This document shows, piece after piece, positions 18,047-27,914 of a stretch of 64,000 nucleotides of DNA. The DNA lies in contig NZ_QJRJ01000070.1 in the NCBI RefSeq assembly GCF_003254625.1, positions 113,449 through 177,448 on the forward strand. The letters run 5' to 3'. Below the pieces are notes generated by a model. It searched no databases, was not told the DNA's origin, and saw only the letters and a list, made by a program, of their open reading frames with translations. The first letter of the stretch is position 1; every line of letters starts with the position of its first letter. Source of the stretch: Flavobacterium ginsenosidimutans. GTDB taxonomy: Bacteria > Bacteroidota > Bacteroidia > Flavobacteriales > Flavobacteriaceae. Made by a program: the position numbers and the translations under genes.

Positions 18047-20563
18047 ATGGCAAAGAATTTAGTAATAGTGGAGTCACCTGCAAAGGCGAAAACGATCGAG
18101 AAATTCCTCGGGAGTGATTTTCAGGTGGAGTCGAGTTATGGTCACATAGCCGACTTACCATCAAAGGAAATAGGGGTAGATGTAGAGAATGGTTTTAAAC
18201 CTAAATATGAAGTTTCCCCGGATAAAAAAGCCTTGGTAACGAAACTAAAATCACTTTCTAAGAATGCCGAAACGGTTTGGTTAGCAAGCGATGAGGACCG
18301 CGAGGGAGAAGCTATTTCATGGCACTTGGCGGAAGAATTAAAACTAGATAGAAAAAAGACCAAAAGAATTGTTTTTCACGAAATTACAAAGTCTGCTATT
18401 CTAAAAGCAATCGATAATCCAAGAGAAATTGATTATAATTTAGTTAATGCACAGCAGGCGAGAAGAGTATTAGACCGTTTAGTAGGTTACGAATTGTCTC
18501 CAGTTTTATGGAGAAAAATCAAAGGCGGACTTTCTGCTGGTCGTGTACAATCGGTTTCTGTTCGTTTAATTGTAGAGAGAGAACGTGAAATTCAAAGTTT
18601 TAATGCAGTTGCAACTTATTCTATTGTTGCAGAATTTGTAAATGAAGCTGGAAAAGTTTTCAAAGCAAAACTGCCTAAAAACTTCAATACTAAAAAAGAA
18701 GCCGAAGATTTCTTAAATCAAAATATCGGTTCTAAATATAAGGTAGCAGATTTAGAAACTAAACCTACCAAAAAATCGCCAACATCACCTTTTACAACTT
18801 CTACGTTGCAACAAGAGGCGGCAAGAAAATTATACTTGCCAGTTGGAATCACGATGCAGTTAGCACAGCGTTTATACGAAGCAGGACTTATTACTTATAT
18901 GAGAACTGATTCTGTGAATCTTTCTAAAGAAGCAATGCATGCTGCAGAAGCAGAAATTATCAAATCTTACGGAAAAGAATATTCAAAACCTCGTGTTTTT
19001 GCTAATAAAAACAAAGGAGCTCAAGAAGCGCACGAAGCAATTCGTCCAACAGATATGTCGCGTCATACCGTGAATATCGACCGTGATCAAGCTCGTTTAT
19101 ACGATTTAATCTGGAAAAGAACTTTAGCTTCGCAAATGAGCGACGCACAGCTTGAAAGAACAAACGTAAAAATCGAAGCAGATAATCATAGCGAAGTTTT
19201 TACAGCTTCTGGTGAAGTTTTACTTTTTGAAGGTTTCTTAAAAGTGTATTTGGAAGGTCATGATGACGATGAAGAAGAACAAGAGGGAATGCTTCCTGCA
19301 TTAAAAGTTAACGAAAAATTATCTAGTAACTATATTACGGCTACTGAAAGATATTCAAGACCGCCTGCACGTTATACGGAGGCATCTTTGGTTAAAAAAC
19401 TGGAAGAACTTGGAATTGGGCGTCCTTCTACTTATGCGCCAACTATTTCAACAATTATCAATAGAAATTATGTTGAAAAAGGAACGCTTGAAGGTGTAGA
19501 ACGTAATTATACACAACTTACTTTACAGAATAATAAAGTAGGAGAAAAACTTCTAAAAGAAAATACAGGTTCTGATAAAGGAAAATTAGTTCCTACAGAT
19601 ATTGGAACTATTGTTACTGATTTCTTGGTGAAGAATTTCGGAAACATTTTAGATTATAATTTCACTGCAAAAGTAGAGCAAGACTTTGACGAAATTGCCG
19701 AAGGAAATATCGACTGGGCAATAATGATGCAAGATTTCTACAATCAATTTCATCCAAATGTAAAAGAGGTTGAGGCAAATGCTGAACGCGAAAGTGGGGA
19801 AAGAATTTTAGGAAAAGACGCAGACGGAAGACAAGTTTCTGTTCGTTTAGGAAAATTTGGGCCAATGGCACAGATTGGAGAAGCAGATGATGAGGATAAA
19901 AAGTTTGCCAGCTTAATGGCGGACCAAAATATAGGAAACATTACACTTGAAGAAGCTTTAAATTTATTTTTACTTCCTAAAAGTTTAGGTGAATATAAAG
20001 GAGAAGAAGTTGAAGTAAACAACGGTCGTTATGGCCCTTATGTTCGTCACGGAAGCGTTTTTATTTCATTGCCAAGAGGAGAAGATCCGCTGAATGTTTC
20101 TAAAGAAAGAGCTCAGGAATTAATTGACGAAAAAGCACTTGCTGATGCGCCAATTGCAGTTTATAAAGGTGAAGGCGTTCAAAAAGGTGTGGGACGTTTT
20201 GGACCATTCATCAAATGGAACGGACTTTTTGTGAATGTGAGTAAAAAATACAATTTCGACAATTTATCACAAGCGGATGTTGAAGAATTGATTGAAGACA
20301 AACTTCAGAAAAACATCGATAAAGTTATTCATAACTGGGAAGAAGAAGGAATTGTAGTAGAAAAAGCTCGTTGGGGACGTTCTGTAATTCTAAAAGGTAA
20401 AATCAAAATTGAATTGAGTAAAGATGTTGATGCTACAAAATTGACATTAAGTCAAGTTCAAGAAATGATTGAGGCAAAAACACCTGCAAAGAAAACTGCA
20501 GCAAAAAAGACAACGACAACAAAAAAAGCTCCAGCTAAAAAAACGGCTGCTAAAAAGAAATAA
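18047..20563 (+). CDS. topA: DNA topoisomerase I (type IA)
   Basis: An 838-residue enzyme from the ATG at 18047 (MAKNLVIVESPAKAKTIEKF); in-frame codons further left lack an ATG. The Toprim domain has VIVESPAK and ASDEDREGEAISWHLAEEL. The catalytic Tyr284 lies in LITYMRTDSVNLS. The central domain carries EAHEAIRPTD and GIGRPSTYAPTIS. Instead of zinc ribbons the C-terminus has OB/TopoC-like repeats of GRYGPYVRHG and GRFGPFIKWN type, as usual in Bacteroidota, and ends in a Lys/Ala/Thr-rich basic tail (KKTAAKK) that probably binds DNA. It relaxes negative supercoils. Confidence 0.98.
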   Translation: MAKNLVIVESPAKAKTIEKFLGSDFQVESSYGHIADLPSKEIGVDVENGFKPKYEVSPDKKALVTKLKSLSKNAETVWLASDEDREGEAISWHLAEELKLDRKKTKRIVFHEITKSAILKAIDNPREIDYNLVNAQQARRVLDRLVGYELSPVLWRKIKGGLSAGRVQSVSVRLIVEREREIQSFNAVATYSIVAEFVNEAGKVFKAKLPKNFNTKKEAEDFLNQNIGSKYKVADLETKPTKKSPTSPFTTSTLQQEAARKLYLPVGITMQLAQRLYEAGLITYMRTDSVNLSKEAMHAAEAEIIKSYGKEYSKPRVFANKNKGAQEAHEAIRPTDMSRHTVNIDRDQARLYDLIWKRTLASQMSDAQLERTNVKIEADNHSEVFTASGEVLLFEGFLKVYLEGHDDDEEEQEGMLPALKVNEKLSSNYITATERYSRPPARYTEASLVKKLEELGIGRPSTYAPTISTIINRNYVEKGTLEGVERNYTQLTLQNNKVGEKLLKENTGSDKGKLVPTDIGTIVTDFLVKNFGNILDYNFTAKVEQDFDEIAEGNIDWAIMMQDFYNQFHPNVKEVEANAERESGERILGKDADGRQVSVRLGKFGPMAQIGEADDEDKKFASLMADQNIGNITLEEALNLFLLPKSLGEYKGEEVEVNNGRYGPYVRHGSVFISLPRGEDPLNVSKERAQELIDEKALADAPIAVYKGEGVQKGVGRFGPFIKWNGLFVNVSKKYNFDNLSQADVEELIEDKLQKNIDKVIHNWEEEGIVVEKARWGRSVILKGKIKIELSKDVDATKLTLSQVQEMIEAKTPAKKTAAKKTTTTKKAPAKKTAAKKK

Positions 20564-20569
20564 ATATAG

Positions 20570-21721
20570 ATGGGATTTGATTTTCTAGAACCAGTTAACG
20601 ATACAATTGTGAAATTTGTCAGTTCGCTGTCTTCGCAAGAACTTGGAAGCAAAGTTGTCTTTCATACACAAGATCAGTTTCCTGATATTGAGCAAATTAA
20701 TATCGCTATAATTGGTGTTTTAGAAGATCGTACAAACATCAATATGATTAATGAAGTTAATCTTACTGCTGTTCGTAAAAAACTATATAGCATGTTTCCT
20801 GGCAACTGGGATGCTTCAATTGCAGACTTAGGAGATATACTTGCTGGAGATTCTGTAGAAGATACTTATTTTGCATTAAAGAAAGTTACGGCTGCATTAA
20901 TCAAGAATAAAATCATTCCTATAGTCCTAGGGGGTTCACAGGATTTGACTTATGCTTTATATCGTGCTTATGATGATTTAGAGCAAATGGTAAATCTAGT
21001 TGCTGTTGATAATAAATTTGATTTTGGAAAAGAAAATGAGTCAGTTTCTGCCAATTCTTACTTGACAAAAATCATTATCGACGAACCAAACAATCTTTTT
21101 AATTACTGTAATATAGGATATCAAACCTATTATAATTCACAGGAAGAAATCGATTTGATCGAAAAACTGTTTTTTGATGCTTATCGTTTGGGAGAAATTT
21201 CAAATAAAATTACTTTAGCCGAGCCTGTTTTTAGAGATGCAGATTTAGTGAGTATTGATTTAAACTCGGTAAAATCTTCGGCTTCAGGAAATACAGTTAC
21301 GTTTGAACCTAACGGATTTAATGGAAAAGAGATTTGCGCTTTAGCAAGATATGCCGGAATTAGTGATAAAGTTTCTGCTTTTGGAGTGTTTAATCACAAC
21401 AGTACAATGGCTGAGTCAGTTATTATTTCTCAGATTGTATGGTATTTTATAGAAGGCTATCATTATCGTTCGAAAGAATATCCATTTGGAAGTCGAGCAA
21501 ATTATTTAAAGTATATAGTTCCGCTGGATGAAGAGGAATTAATATTTTATAAAAGTGATAAAACAGATCGCTGGTGGATCGAAATTCCATTTGAATCAAA
21601 CGGCAGCAATAAATTAAAAAGAAATACGTTATTACCCTGTTCGTACGACGAATATTTGTCGGCTTGCAATCAAGAATTGCCAGAAAGATGGTGGAAAGCG
21701 CAAAGAAAAAATTCTTTGTAA
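20570..21721 (+). CDS. Arginase-fold (formimidoylglutamase-like) protein with lost metal ligands
   Basis: A 383-residue protein starting 6 bases after topA. The overall order follows the ureohydrolase superfamily: IIPIVLGGSQDLTYALY (about residue 120), NLVAVDNKFDFG (about 145) and LVSIDLNSVKSSASG (about 227). At these places active enzymes have GGxH, DAHxD and SxDxDxxDP. Here the His of the first is Gln, the His of the second is Lys, and two of the three Asp of the third are Asn and Lys, so a binuclear manganese site cannot form. It is therefore a probable pseudoenzyme. Homologues are often found beside gldK in gliding Bacteroidota, but a role in motility or secretion is only suggested by position. 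Confidence 0.8.
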   Translation: MGFDFLEPVNDTIVKFVSSLSSQELGSKVVFHTQDQFPDIEQINIAIIGVLEDRTNINMINEVNLTAVRKKLYSMFPGNWDASIADLGDILAGDSVEDTYFALKKVTAALIKNKIIPIVLGGSQDLTYALYRAYDDLEQMVNLVAVDNKFDFGKENESVSANSYLTKIIIDEPNNLFNYCNIGYQTYYNSQEEIDLIEKLFFDAYRLGEISNKITLAEPVFRDADLVSIDLNSVKSSASGNTVTFEPNGFNGKEICALARYAGISDKVSAFGVFNHNSTMAESVIISQIVWYFIEGYHYRSKEYPFGSRANYLKYIVPLDEEELIFYKSDKTDRWWIEIPFESNGSNKLKRNTLLPCSYDEYLSACNQELPERWWKAQRKNSL

Positions 21722-21915
21722 GATAAAAAGATAAGTGAAATCTTAACTTTTTAAAATTTGCAAAAAAAGGTTAAAATAGTTTAGTAGGAAAAAGAATATA
21801 AAATATAAAAATTAACGTCCTACATCGATTTTTTAAAACAGTTTATCGATGAAATATTTTTTTTTTATTTTATTTAACATTATTTTTGAACGGTAAAATA
21901 AATTCGCAAGTAGTA

Positions 21916-21946
21916 TTGTTTTTTAGATAAATAATAAATACGTTTA
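21916..21946 (+). promoter_or_regulatory. gldK promoter
   Basis: TTG at 21916-21918, a 20-base spacer and TACGTTTA at 21939-21946 fit the Bacteroidota sigma pattern (TTG, about 19-20 bases, TAnnTTTG) with one mismatch. Transcription would start near 21953, about 30 bases before the gldK ATG. It would drive gldK-gldL-gldM-gldN. Confidence 0.6.
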
Positions 21947-21983
21947 CGGACTTTTAATAATGAATAGATAATCCCAAATTTAT

Positions 21984-23378
21984 ATGAAGAAGTTTATTGC
22001 ATTTGCAGCAATGTTAACACTAGTAATCGGCTGTGGTAAGTCTGGTGACAAAGGTGAATTAGTCGGTGTTACAGGAGGGAAATGGCATCCTGAGAAGCCT
22101 TATGGAATGACATTAGTTCCGGGTGGATCTTTTATTATGGGTAAATCAGATGCTGATTTAGCTAACGTAGAAGATGCTCCAACTAAAACTGTAACAGTTC
22201 GTTCATTTTACATGGATGAAACTGAGATTACAAATAGTGAGTATCGTCAATTTGTGGAGTGGGTAAAAGACTCTACAATGAGAGTTCGTTTAGCAATTTT
22301 AGCTGACGAAACAGGGCAAAAAGCTACTGATGGAAAAGGTAAAAAAGGCGGAAGCATTGCTGACTACGCTTTTAATGATTCTGATCCAGAAAAAATGACA
22401 GCTTATGATAAATATATGTACGACAACTATTATAGTGTTGGTACAAAAGATGATCCATATGCTGGAAGAAAACTAAACAGAAAAGTTAAGTTAATTAAAG
22501 ATACAAAAGCATATCCAGATGAGTATTACGCTGAAGTAATGGATTCTATGTATTTGCCAATTGAAGAATCATACAATGGTTTAAGAACAATTGATGTAAA
22601 TAAATTGAAATTCCGTTATTCTTGGATGGATATTCAAGCTGCTGCAAAAGCAAAAGTTGGAAAAAGAAGTGACTTCGTAAAAACTGAGCAGGTAAACGTT
22701 TATCCTGATACTGCAGTTTGGATTAAAGATTTCGCTTATTCATATAATGAGCCAATGCACAATGATTATTTCTGGCACAAGGCTTATGGAGATTATCCAG
22801 TAGTTGGTGTAACTTGGAAACAAGCTAAAGCATTCTGTGCTTGGAGAACTTTAAACAAAAACAGTTATATTAAATCTAAGAAAAAAGGACGTGATCTTGT
22901 AAACTCTTTCAGATTACCAACTGAGGCAGAGTGGGAGTACGCTGCTAGAGGAGGTCTGGAGTCTGCTACTTACCCTTGGGGAGGTCCTTATACTAAGAGT
23001 GATAGAGGTTGTTTCTTAGCAAACTTTAAACCAAGTAGAGGAGATTATGCTGCTGACGAAGCTTTATATACAGTTGAAGCAAAATCATATGACGTAAATG
23101 GTTACGGATTATACAACATGGCAGGAAACGTTTCAGAGTGGACAGATTCAGCTTACAATCCAAATGCTTACGAATATGTATCAACAATGAATCCAAACGT
23201 AATTGATGGTAAAAATCAAAGAAAAGTTGTTCGTGGAGGTTCTTGGAAAGACGTTGCTTATTTCCTACAGGTAAGTACTCGTGACCACGAATATGCTGAT
23301 TCAGCTAGAAGTTACATCGGATTCAGAACTGTACAAGATTACATGGGAACGCAAGTTACCGGAAACAGAAAAAAGTAA
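21984..23378 (+). CDS. gldK: Gliding/T9SS lipoprotein GldK
   Basis: A 464-residue outer-membrane lipoprotein. The lipobox LVIGC places the lipidated Cys at residue 17. The rest is one formylglycine-generating-enzyme-like (SUMF1) fold: MTLVPGGSFIMGKSD, MDETEITNSEYRQFV, VVGVTWKQAKAFCAW, FRLPTEAEWEYAARGG, NVSEWTDSAYN and VVRGGSWKD. GldK forms the periplasmic ring of the type IX secretion system with GldN under the outer membrane. The enzyme fold is used structurally. It is the first gene of gldKLMN and is preceded by a good promoter. Confidence 0.97.
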   Translation: MKKFIAFAAMLTLVIGCGKSGDKGELVGVTGGKWHPEKPYGMTLVPGGSFIMGKSDADLANVEDAPTKTVTVRSFYMDETEITNSEYRQFVEWVKDSTMRVRLAILADETGQKATDGKGKKGGSIADYAFNDSDPEKMTAYDKYMYDNYYSVGTKDDPYAGRKLNRKVKLIKDTKAYPDEYYAEVMDSMYLPIEESYNGLRTIDVNKLKFRYSWMDIQAAAKAKVGKRSDFVKTEQVNVYPDTAVWIKDFAYSYNEPMHNDYFWHKAYGDYPVVGVTWKQAKAFCAWRTLNKNSYIKSKKKGRDLVNSFRLPTEAEWEYAARGGLESATYPWGGPYTKSDRGCFLANFKPSRGDYAADEALYTVEAKSYDVNGYGLYNMAGNVSEWTDSAYNPNAYEYVSTMNPNVIDGKNQRKVVRGGSWKDVAYFLQVSTRDHEYADSARSYIGFRTVQDYMGTQVTGNRKK

Positions 23379-23434
23379 TTTATAATTTTATCAATATCCA
23401 ACAAATCTATTTTAAAACCTAAAAAAAAAGTATT

Positions 23435-24082
23435 ATGGCATTATTAAGTAAAAAAGCAATGAATTTCGCTTATGGTATGGGAGCGGCAGTGGTAATCGTT
23501 GGAGCTTTATTCAAAATTACTCACTTTGAGATTGGACCATTAACAGGAACAGTTATGCTTTCAGTAGGATTATTAACTGAAGCATTAATTTTTGCGCTTT
23601 CTGCTTTTGAACCAGTTGAAGACGAATTAGATTGGACTTTAGTTTACCCAGAATTAGCTAACGGACAAGCTAGAGAGAAAAAAGCTAAATCTGAAACTCC
23701 AACTGATGCACAAGGATTATTATCTCAAAAACTTGATTCATTATTAAAAGAAGCTAAAATTGACGGTGAATTAATGTCAAGTTTAGGAAACAGCATCAAA
23801 AACTTCGAATCTGCTGCTAAAGGAATTGCTCCAACTGTTGATTCTATCGCTTCTACTAAAAAATATGGTGAAGAATTATCATTGGCTGCTGCTCAAATGG
23901 AATCATTAAACAGTTTATATAAAGTACAGTTAGAAAGCGCTTCTAGAAACGCTGAAGCTAACAAAGAAATCGCTGAAAACGCTTCTAAATTAAAAGAACA
24001 AATGGCGTCTATGACTGCAAACATTGCTTCTTTAAACAGTGTTTACGGTGGTATGCTTTCTGCAATGAGTAACAAAGGATAA
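23435..24082 (+). CDS. gldL: T9SS/gliding motor protein GldL
   Basis: A 215-residue inner-membrane protein. It starts MALLSKKAMNFAYGMGAAVV. Two membrane helices (about 12-30 and 37-58) carry the key charged residues of the proton pathway: Lys and His in FKITHFEIG and Glu in LLTEALIFALSAFEP. The C-terminal 130 residues form a cytoplasmic helical domain with predicted coiled coil (AAAQMESLNSLYKVQLESAS). Five GldL surround two GldM to make the rotary motor that powers T9SS and gliding. 56 bases separate it from gldK. Confidence 0.97.
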   Translation: MALLSKKAMNFAYGMGAAVVIVGALFKITHFEIGPLTGTVMLSVGLLTEALIFALSAFEPVEDELDWTLVYPELANGQAREKKAKSETPTDAQGLLSQKLDSLLKEAKIDGELMSSLGNSIKNFESAAKGIAPTVDSIASTKKYGEELSLAAAQMESLNSLYKVQLESASRNAEANKEIAENASKLKEQMASMTANIASLNSVYGGMLSAMSNKG

Positions 24083-24135
24083 TTAGTTTTTAACTAAATA
24101 TTAAATTTTATTAATAAAGAACTAATTAGAAAAAA

Positions 24136-25674
24136 ATGGCAGGAGGAAAATTAACCCCTAGACAGAAGATGATCAACCTGATGTATCTGGTTTTCATCGC
24201 AATGTTAGCAATGAACGTATCAAAAGAAGTTATTTCTGCTTTTGGTTTGATGAATGAAAAGTTTGAAGCTGCAAATACTTCATCAGTAACAACAAATACT
24301 TCTTTGCTTCAATCATTAGATCAGAAAGCTGCTGAAGCAAAAGGTGAATTCGCTATTGCTGCAGTTACTGCTCACAAAGTTGAAACTATTTCTAAAGAAT
24401 TTTATGATTATATCGGAAGCTTAAAAGCTCAATCTATCAAAGGTTTCGAAGTTGAAAAAGAAACTGGAAAATTACCTTACGAGGCAATGGATAGAGGTGA
24501 TAATATCGACGACTGGTTTACAGGAGACGGTTACACTAAAAAAGGTAACGAAATTATCGCTAAAATCGAAAAATATAAAGCGGACATGAAAGCTGCTTTA
24601 AGTGATAAAAAATATGGTCCAATTATCGCAGAGATTGAAAAGAAATTTGATGTTTCTGACGTGAAAAACAAAGAAGGTATAAAAGAAAAATACTTAGCTT
24701 ACCACTTTAAAGGGTTCCCTGCAATTGCATCAGCTGCAAAGCTTTCAGCTTGGCAAAATGACGTTAAAAAAGCAGAAACTGACGTTTACAACAGTGCATT
24801 AGGAAAAGCTGCAGTTGCTGCTGCTTCTTACAGCAACTACCAAGCGATTGTTGTTTTAGACAAAAACGCTTACTTCCAAGGAGAAAAAGTTACTGGTAAA
24901 GTTGTTTTAGGTCGTTATGATGAAAACACTACACCTACTTCATTCCAAGGTCCTGGACAAATTGTTAACGGACAAGCTGTTATCTCTTTAACTGCAGGTG
25001 GAGTTGGAGAACAAGACATCAACGGACAATTTACTTTCTTAGAAGATGGTAAAAACATTCCTTTGAAATTCTCTGGAAAATATGTTGTAGTTCCTAGACC
25101 AAACGCTGCTACAATTTCTGCAGATAAAATGAACGTTGTATATAGAGGTGTTGTTAACCCAATCTCTGTATCTTTCGCTGGTGTTGATGCTAACAAAATT
25201 GTTGCTAGTGCGCCAGGTTTAGCTTCTGCTGGAAAACCAGGAAAATATAACATGAGCCCAGGTCAAGGTACTGAAACTACAATTTCTGTAACTGGTACAT
25301 TGCCAAACGGTGATAAAGTAACTGATAAGAAAACATTTAGAATTAAAGGTATTCCTGGTCCAACAGGAACAATCAGAGGAGAAATGGGAGTTGTTAAAGG
25401 TCCTAAATCTAACTTAGAGATTGCTACTATTGGTGCTAAACTTCTTGATTTTGATTTTGAAGTTGGTTTAGATGTTGTTGGATTCAATATGAAAATTGCT
25501 GGACAGCCTACAGTTGTTGTTACAGGAAACAAAATGAATGCACAATGTAAACAAGTACTTTCAAGAGCAGGTAAAGGAGACCAAGTTACTATTTCTGAAA
25601 TTAAAACTAAACTTGTTGGAGCTGGTAGTTATTTATTGCCAAGAACTGCTCCAGTAATTTACGAAATACAATAA
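24136..25674 (+). CDS. gldM: T9SS/gliding motor shaft protein GldM
   Basis: A 512-residue protein with one N-terminal membrane helix (MINLMYLVFIAMLAMNVSKE), preceded by MAGGKLTPRQK. The long periplasmic part consists of a helical bundle (about 40-225) and then beta-rich D2-D4 domains rich in Gly and Pro (VVLDKNAYFQGEKVTGKVVL, PRPNAATISADKMNVVYRGV, GPTGTIRGEMGVVKGPKSNL). It spans the periplasm from the GldL ring to GldK/GldN and transmits rotation. Codon use and length fit Flavobacterium. 53 bases after gldL. Confidence 0.97.
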   Translation: MAGGKLTPRQKMINLMYLVFIAMLAMNVSKEVISAFGLMNEKFEAANTSSVTTNTSLLQSLDQKAAEAKGEFAIAAVTAHKVETISKEFYDYIGSLKAQSIKGFEVEKETGKLPYEAMDRGDNIDDWFTGDGYTKKGNEIIAKIEKYKADMKAALSDKKYGPIIAEIEKKFDVSDVKNKEGIKEKYLAYHFKGFPAIASAAKLSAWQNDVKKAETDVYNSALGKAAVAAASYSNYQAIVVLDKNAYFQGEKVTGKVVLGRYDENTTPTSFQGPGQIVNGQAVISLTAGGVGEQDINGQFTFLEDGKNIPLKFSGKYVVVPRPNAATISADKMNVVYRGVVNPISVSFAGVDANKIVASAPGLASAGKPGKYNMSPGQGTETTISVTGTLPNGDKVTDKKTFRIKGIPGPTGTIRGEMGVVKGPKSNLEIATIGAKLLDFDFEVGLDVVGFNMKIAGQPTVVVTGNKMNAQCKQVLSRAGKGDQVTISEIKTKLVGAGSYLLPRTAPVIYEIQ

Positions 25675-25719
25675 TAAAGGTAGTGTAAACTACATTCAAT
25701 ATCTTATAACGATACCACG

Positions 25720-26709
25720 ATGAAAGTAAGAAATTTTTTAATAGCTATTGTTTCTATCGCTGGAGGTTTTGCTTCTAATGCGCAATCTAATTTGCTTAAC
25801 GCTAAAACTCCTGCTCAGATCGGACTTAAAACTCCTGCTCAATTAATATCTGATAATGATAAGCCATTGGCTTACGGTTACGTAGATGATAGAGATATTT
25901 TGATGGGGAAAACTACATGGGAAATCATTGATTTGAATGAAAAAATTAACTTTCCATTATATTTTCCGGTAGATACAGCTAATATTGGTCCTAACAGACG
26001 TTCTTTATATGACGTCCTTACTAAGGCTATTAAAGGTGGGAAAGTAACTGAAGTATATACTGATAGTTATTTCAATACTAAAAAATCTATGAAAGATATC
26101 GAAGGATCATTATCTCGTATTGATACAACAGATGCTGGTAGAGAGTTAATCAACCAATATCCAGACGACTACAAATCACGTGTTGTGAAGAAAAAAGTAG
26201 TTACTGGTAGCGGTAAAAACAAAAAGGTTAATTATGTTGAAGAAACAGTTGGACCATCAAGAACAGTTCCTGCTGAATATATCTTGAAACAAGACCTTAC
26301 TGCTGCAGATGTTACTCAGTATAAAATTAAAGGATACTGGTATTTTGACAAACGTCAAAGTGAATTGAAATATCGTTTACTAGGAATTTGTCCTGTAACT
26401 CCTGACGTTTATACAATGAATAGTGATGAAAAGGATTATATTGAATTGTTTTGGGTATTCTTCCCAAATTCTAGAGAAGCATTGCATGAAGCAAAAGCTT
26501 TCAATGATAACAACTCAGCTCTTCCGATTTCATTTGATCAGATTTTAAATTCTAGACGTTTTAATGCTGTTGTTTACAAAGAGGAAAATCTTTATGGAGA
26601 CAGAGCAATTAGCGACTACATGAAAGACAACGCTCAAAATCAGTTGTTAGAATCTGAAAGAGTGAAAGAAAAAATTCGCAATTTCGAACAAGATATGTGG
26701 AACTACTAA
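25720..26709 (+). CDS. gldN: T9SS/gliding ring protein GldN
   Basis: A 329-residue periplasmic protein with signal peptide MKVRNFLIAIVSIAGGFASNAQ. Conserved parts include YGYVDDRDILMGKTTWEIID, FPLYFPVD, IKGYWYFDKRQSELKYRLLG and the C-terminal NAQNQLLESERVKEKIRNFE. It makes the T9SS ring with GldK. It is closely similar along its whole length to the next gene (gldO), a tandem duplicate. A strong terminator follows 24 bases after the stop. Confidence 0.97.
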   Translation: MKVRNFLIAIVSIAGGFASNAQSNLLNAKTPAQIGLKTPAQLISDNDKPLAYGYVDDRDILMGKTTWEIIDLNEKINFPLYFPVDTANIGPNRRSLYDVLTKAIKGGKVTEVYTDSYFNTKKSMKDIEGSLSRIDTTDAGRELINQYPDDYKSRVVKKKVVTGSGKNKKVNYVEETVGPSRTVPAEYILKQDLTAADVTQYKIKGYWYFDKRQSELKYRLLGICPVTPDVYTMNSDEKDYIELFWVFFPNSREALHEAKAFNDNNSALPISFDQILNSRRFNAVVYKEENLYGDRAISDYMKDNAQNQLLESERVKEKIRNFEQDMWNY

Positions 26710-26732
26710 GTTGATACATAACAAAATATCTG

Positions 26733-26769
26733 AAAAACTCTTACTACCTTTGTAGTAAGAGTTTTTTTT
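26733..26769 (+). terminator. Terminator after gldN
   Basis: AAAACTCTTACTAC, loop ctt(t), GTAGTAAGAGTTTTTTTT: a stem of about 12 bases and a T run. It is nearly identical to the one after gldO (27915-27952), showing that the duplication included the terminator. Confidence 0.9.
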
Positions 26770-26904
26770 ATGTGGATAAAACAGAATTAGATTGTAGCTT
26801 TTGCGAGAATAACTTCGGCAAGTAAAAATAATTTTATTTATGTAAGAAAAATAAAGCAATATTTTTAATAAAATTTCGTTTAATGTCTTGTAAAAGTTAT
26901 CATG

Positions 26905-27894
26905 ATGAAAGTAAGAAATTTTTTAGTTGTTATTGTTACTGTTGCTTCAAGCTTTGCTTCTAACGCACAGTCTAATTTACTTAATGCCAAAACTGCTGAC
27001 CAAATTGGCATGAAGACACCCGCTCAGATGATATCTGATAATGATAAGCCACTAGCTTATGGTTATGTAGATGATCGCGATATTTTAATGGGAAAAACAG
27101 TTTGGGAAATTATTGACCTGAATGAGAAAATTAATTTTCCATTGTATTTTCCTGTAGACACTGCAAACATTGGTGCAGATAGACGTTCTCTTTATGATGT
27201 CTTAACCAAGGGGATAAAAAATGGTAGAATAACTGAAGTGTATGCGGATAGTTATTTTAATACCAAAAAATCTTTGAAAGATATAGAAGGAGCATTATCA
27301 CGTGTTGATACAACAGATGGCGGTCGAGAACTTATCAATCAATATCCGGACGATTATAGATCGCGCGTCGTTAAAAAGAAAGTGGTTACTGGTTTCGGTA
27401 AAAACAAAAAAGTAAACTACGTTGAAGAAACGGTTGGACCAAAAAGAACAGTTCCGGCTGAATACATTTTAAAGCAAGATCTTACATCTGCTGATGTAAG
27501 TCAGTATAAAATTAAAGGATACTGGTATTTTGATAAGAGACAAAGTGAATTGAAATATCGTTTGCTTGGTATATGTCCCGTAACTCCTGATGTCTACACG
27601 ATGAATAGTGACGAGAAAGATTATATTGAGTTATTCTGGGTTTTCTTCCCCAATGCGCGTGAAGTCTTGCACGAGGCAAAAGCTTTCAACGATCAAAACT
27701 CGGCACTTCCTATTTCATTTGACCAGATTTTGAATTCGAGAAGATTCAATGCGATTATTTACAGAGAAGAAAATATGTATGGTGATCGTGATATTAAAGA
27801 TTACATGAAAGACAATGCTCAGAATCAGTTGTTAGAATCTGAGAGAGTAAAAGAGAAGATTCGTAATTTTGAAGAAGATATGTGGAATTACTAA
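26905..27894 (+). CDS. gldO: GldO, paralogue of GldN
   Basis: A 329-residue paralogue of GldN. The ATG at 26905 matches the gldN start (MKVRNFLVVIVTVASSFASN); an ATG directly upstream at 26902 is also possible. Differences from GldN are scattered and conservative (for example FGKNKKVNY versus SGKNKKVNY; FPNAREVLHEAKAF versus FPNSREALHEAKAF), so both are probably functional. In F. johnsoniae GldO is partly redundant with GldN. The gene is separated from gldN by a terminator and 135 bases, so it needs its own promoter or readthrough. No clean TAnnTTTG box is seen there. Confidence 0.96.
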   Translation: MKVRNFLVVIVTVASSFASNAQSNLLNAKTADQIGMKTPAQMISDNDKPLAYGYVDDRDILMGKTVWEIIDLNEKINFPLYFPVDTANIGADRRSLYDVLTKGIKNGRITEVYADSYFNTKKSLKDIEGALSRVDTTDGGRELINQYPDDYRSRVVKKKVVTGFGKNKKVNYVEETVGPKRTVPAEYILKQDLTSADVSQYKIKGYWYFDKRQSELKYRLLGICPVTPDVYTMNSDEKDYIELFWVFFPNAREVLHEAKAFNDQNSALPISFDQILNSRRFNAIIYREENMYGDRDIKDYMKDNAQNQLLESERVKEKIRNFEEDMWNY

Positions 27895-27914
27895 GTTCTC
27901 AAACGACATTATAA

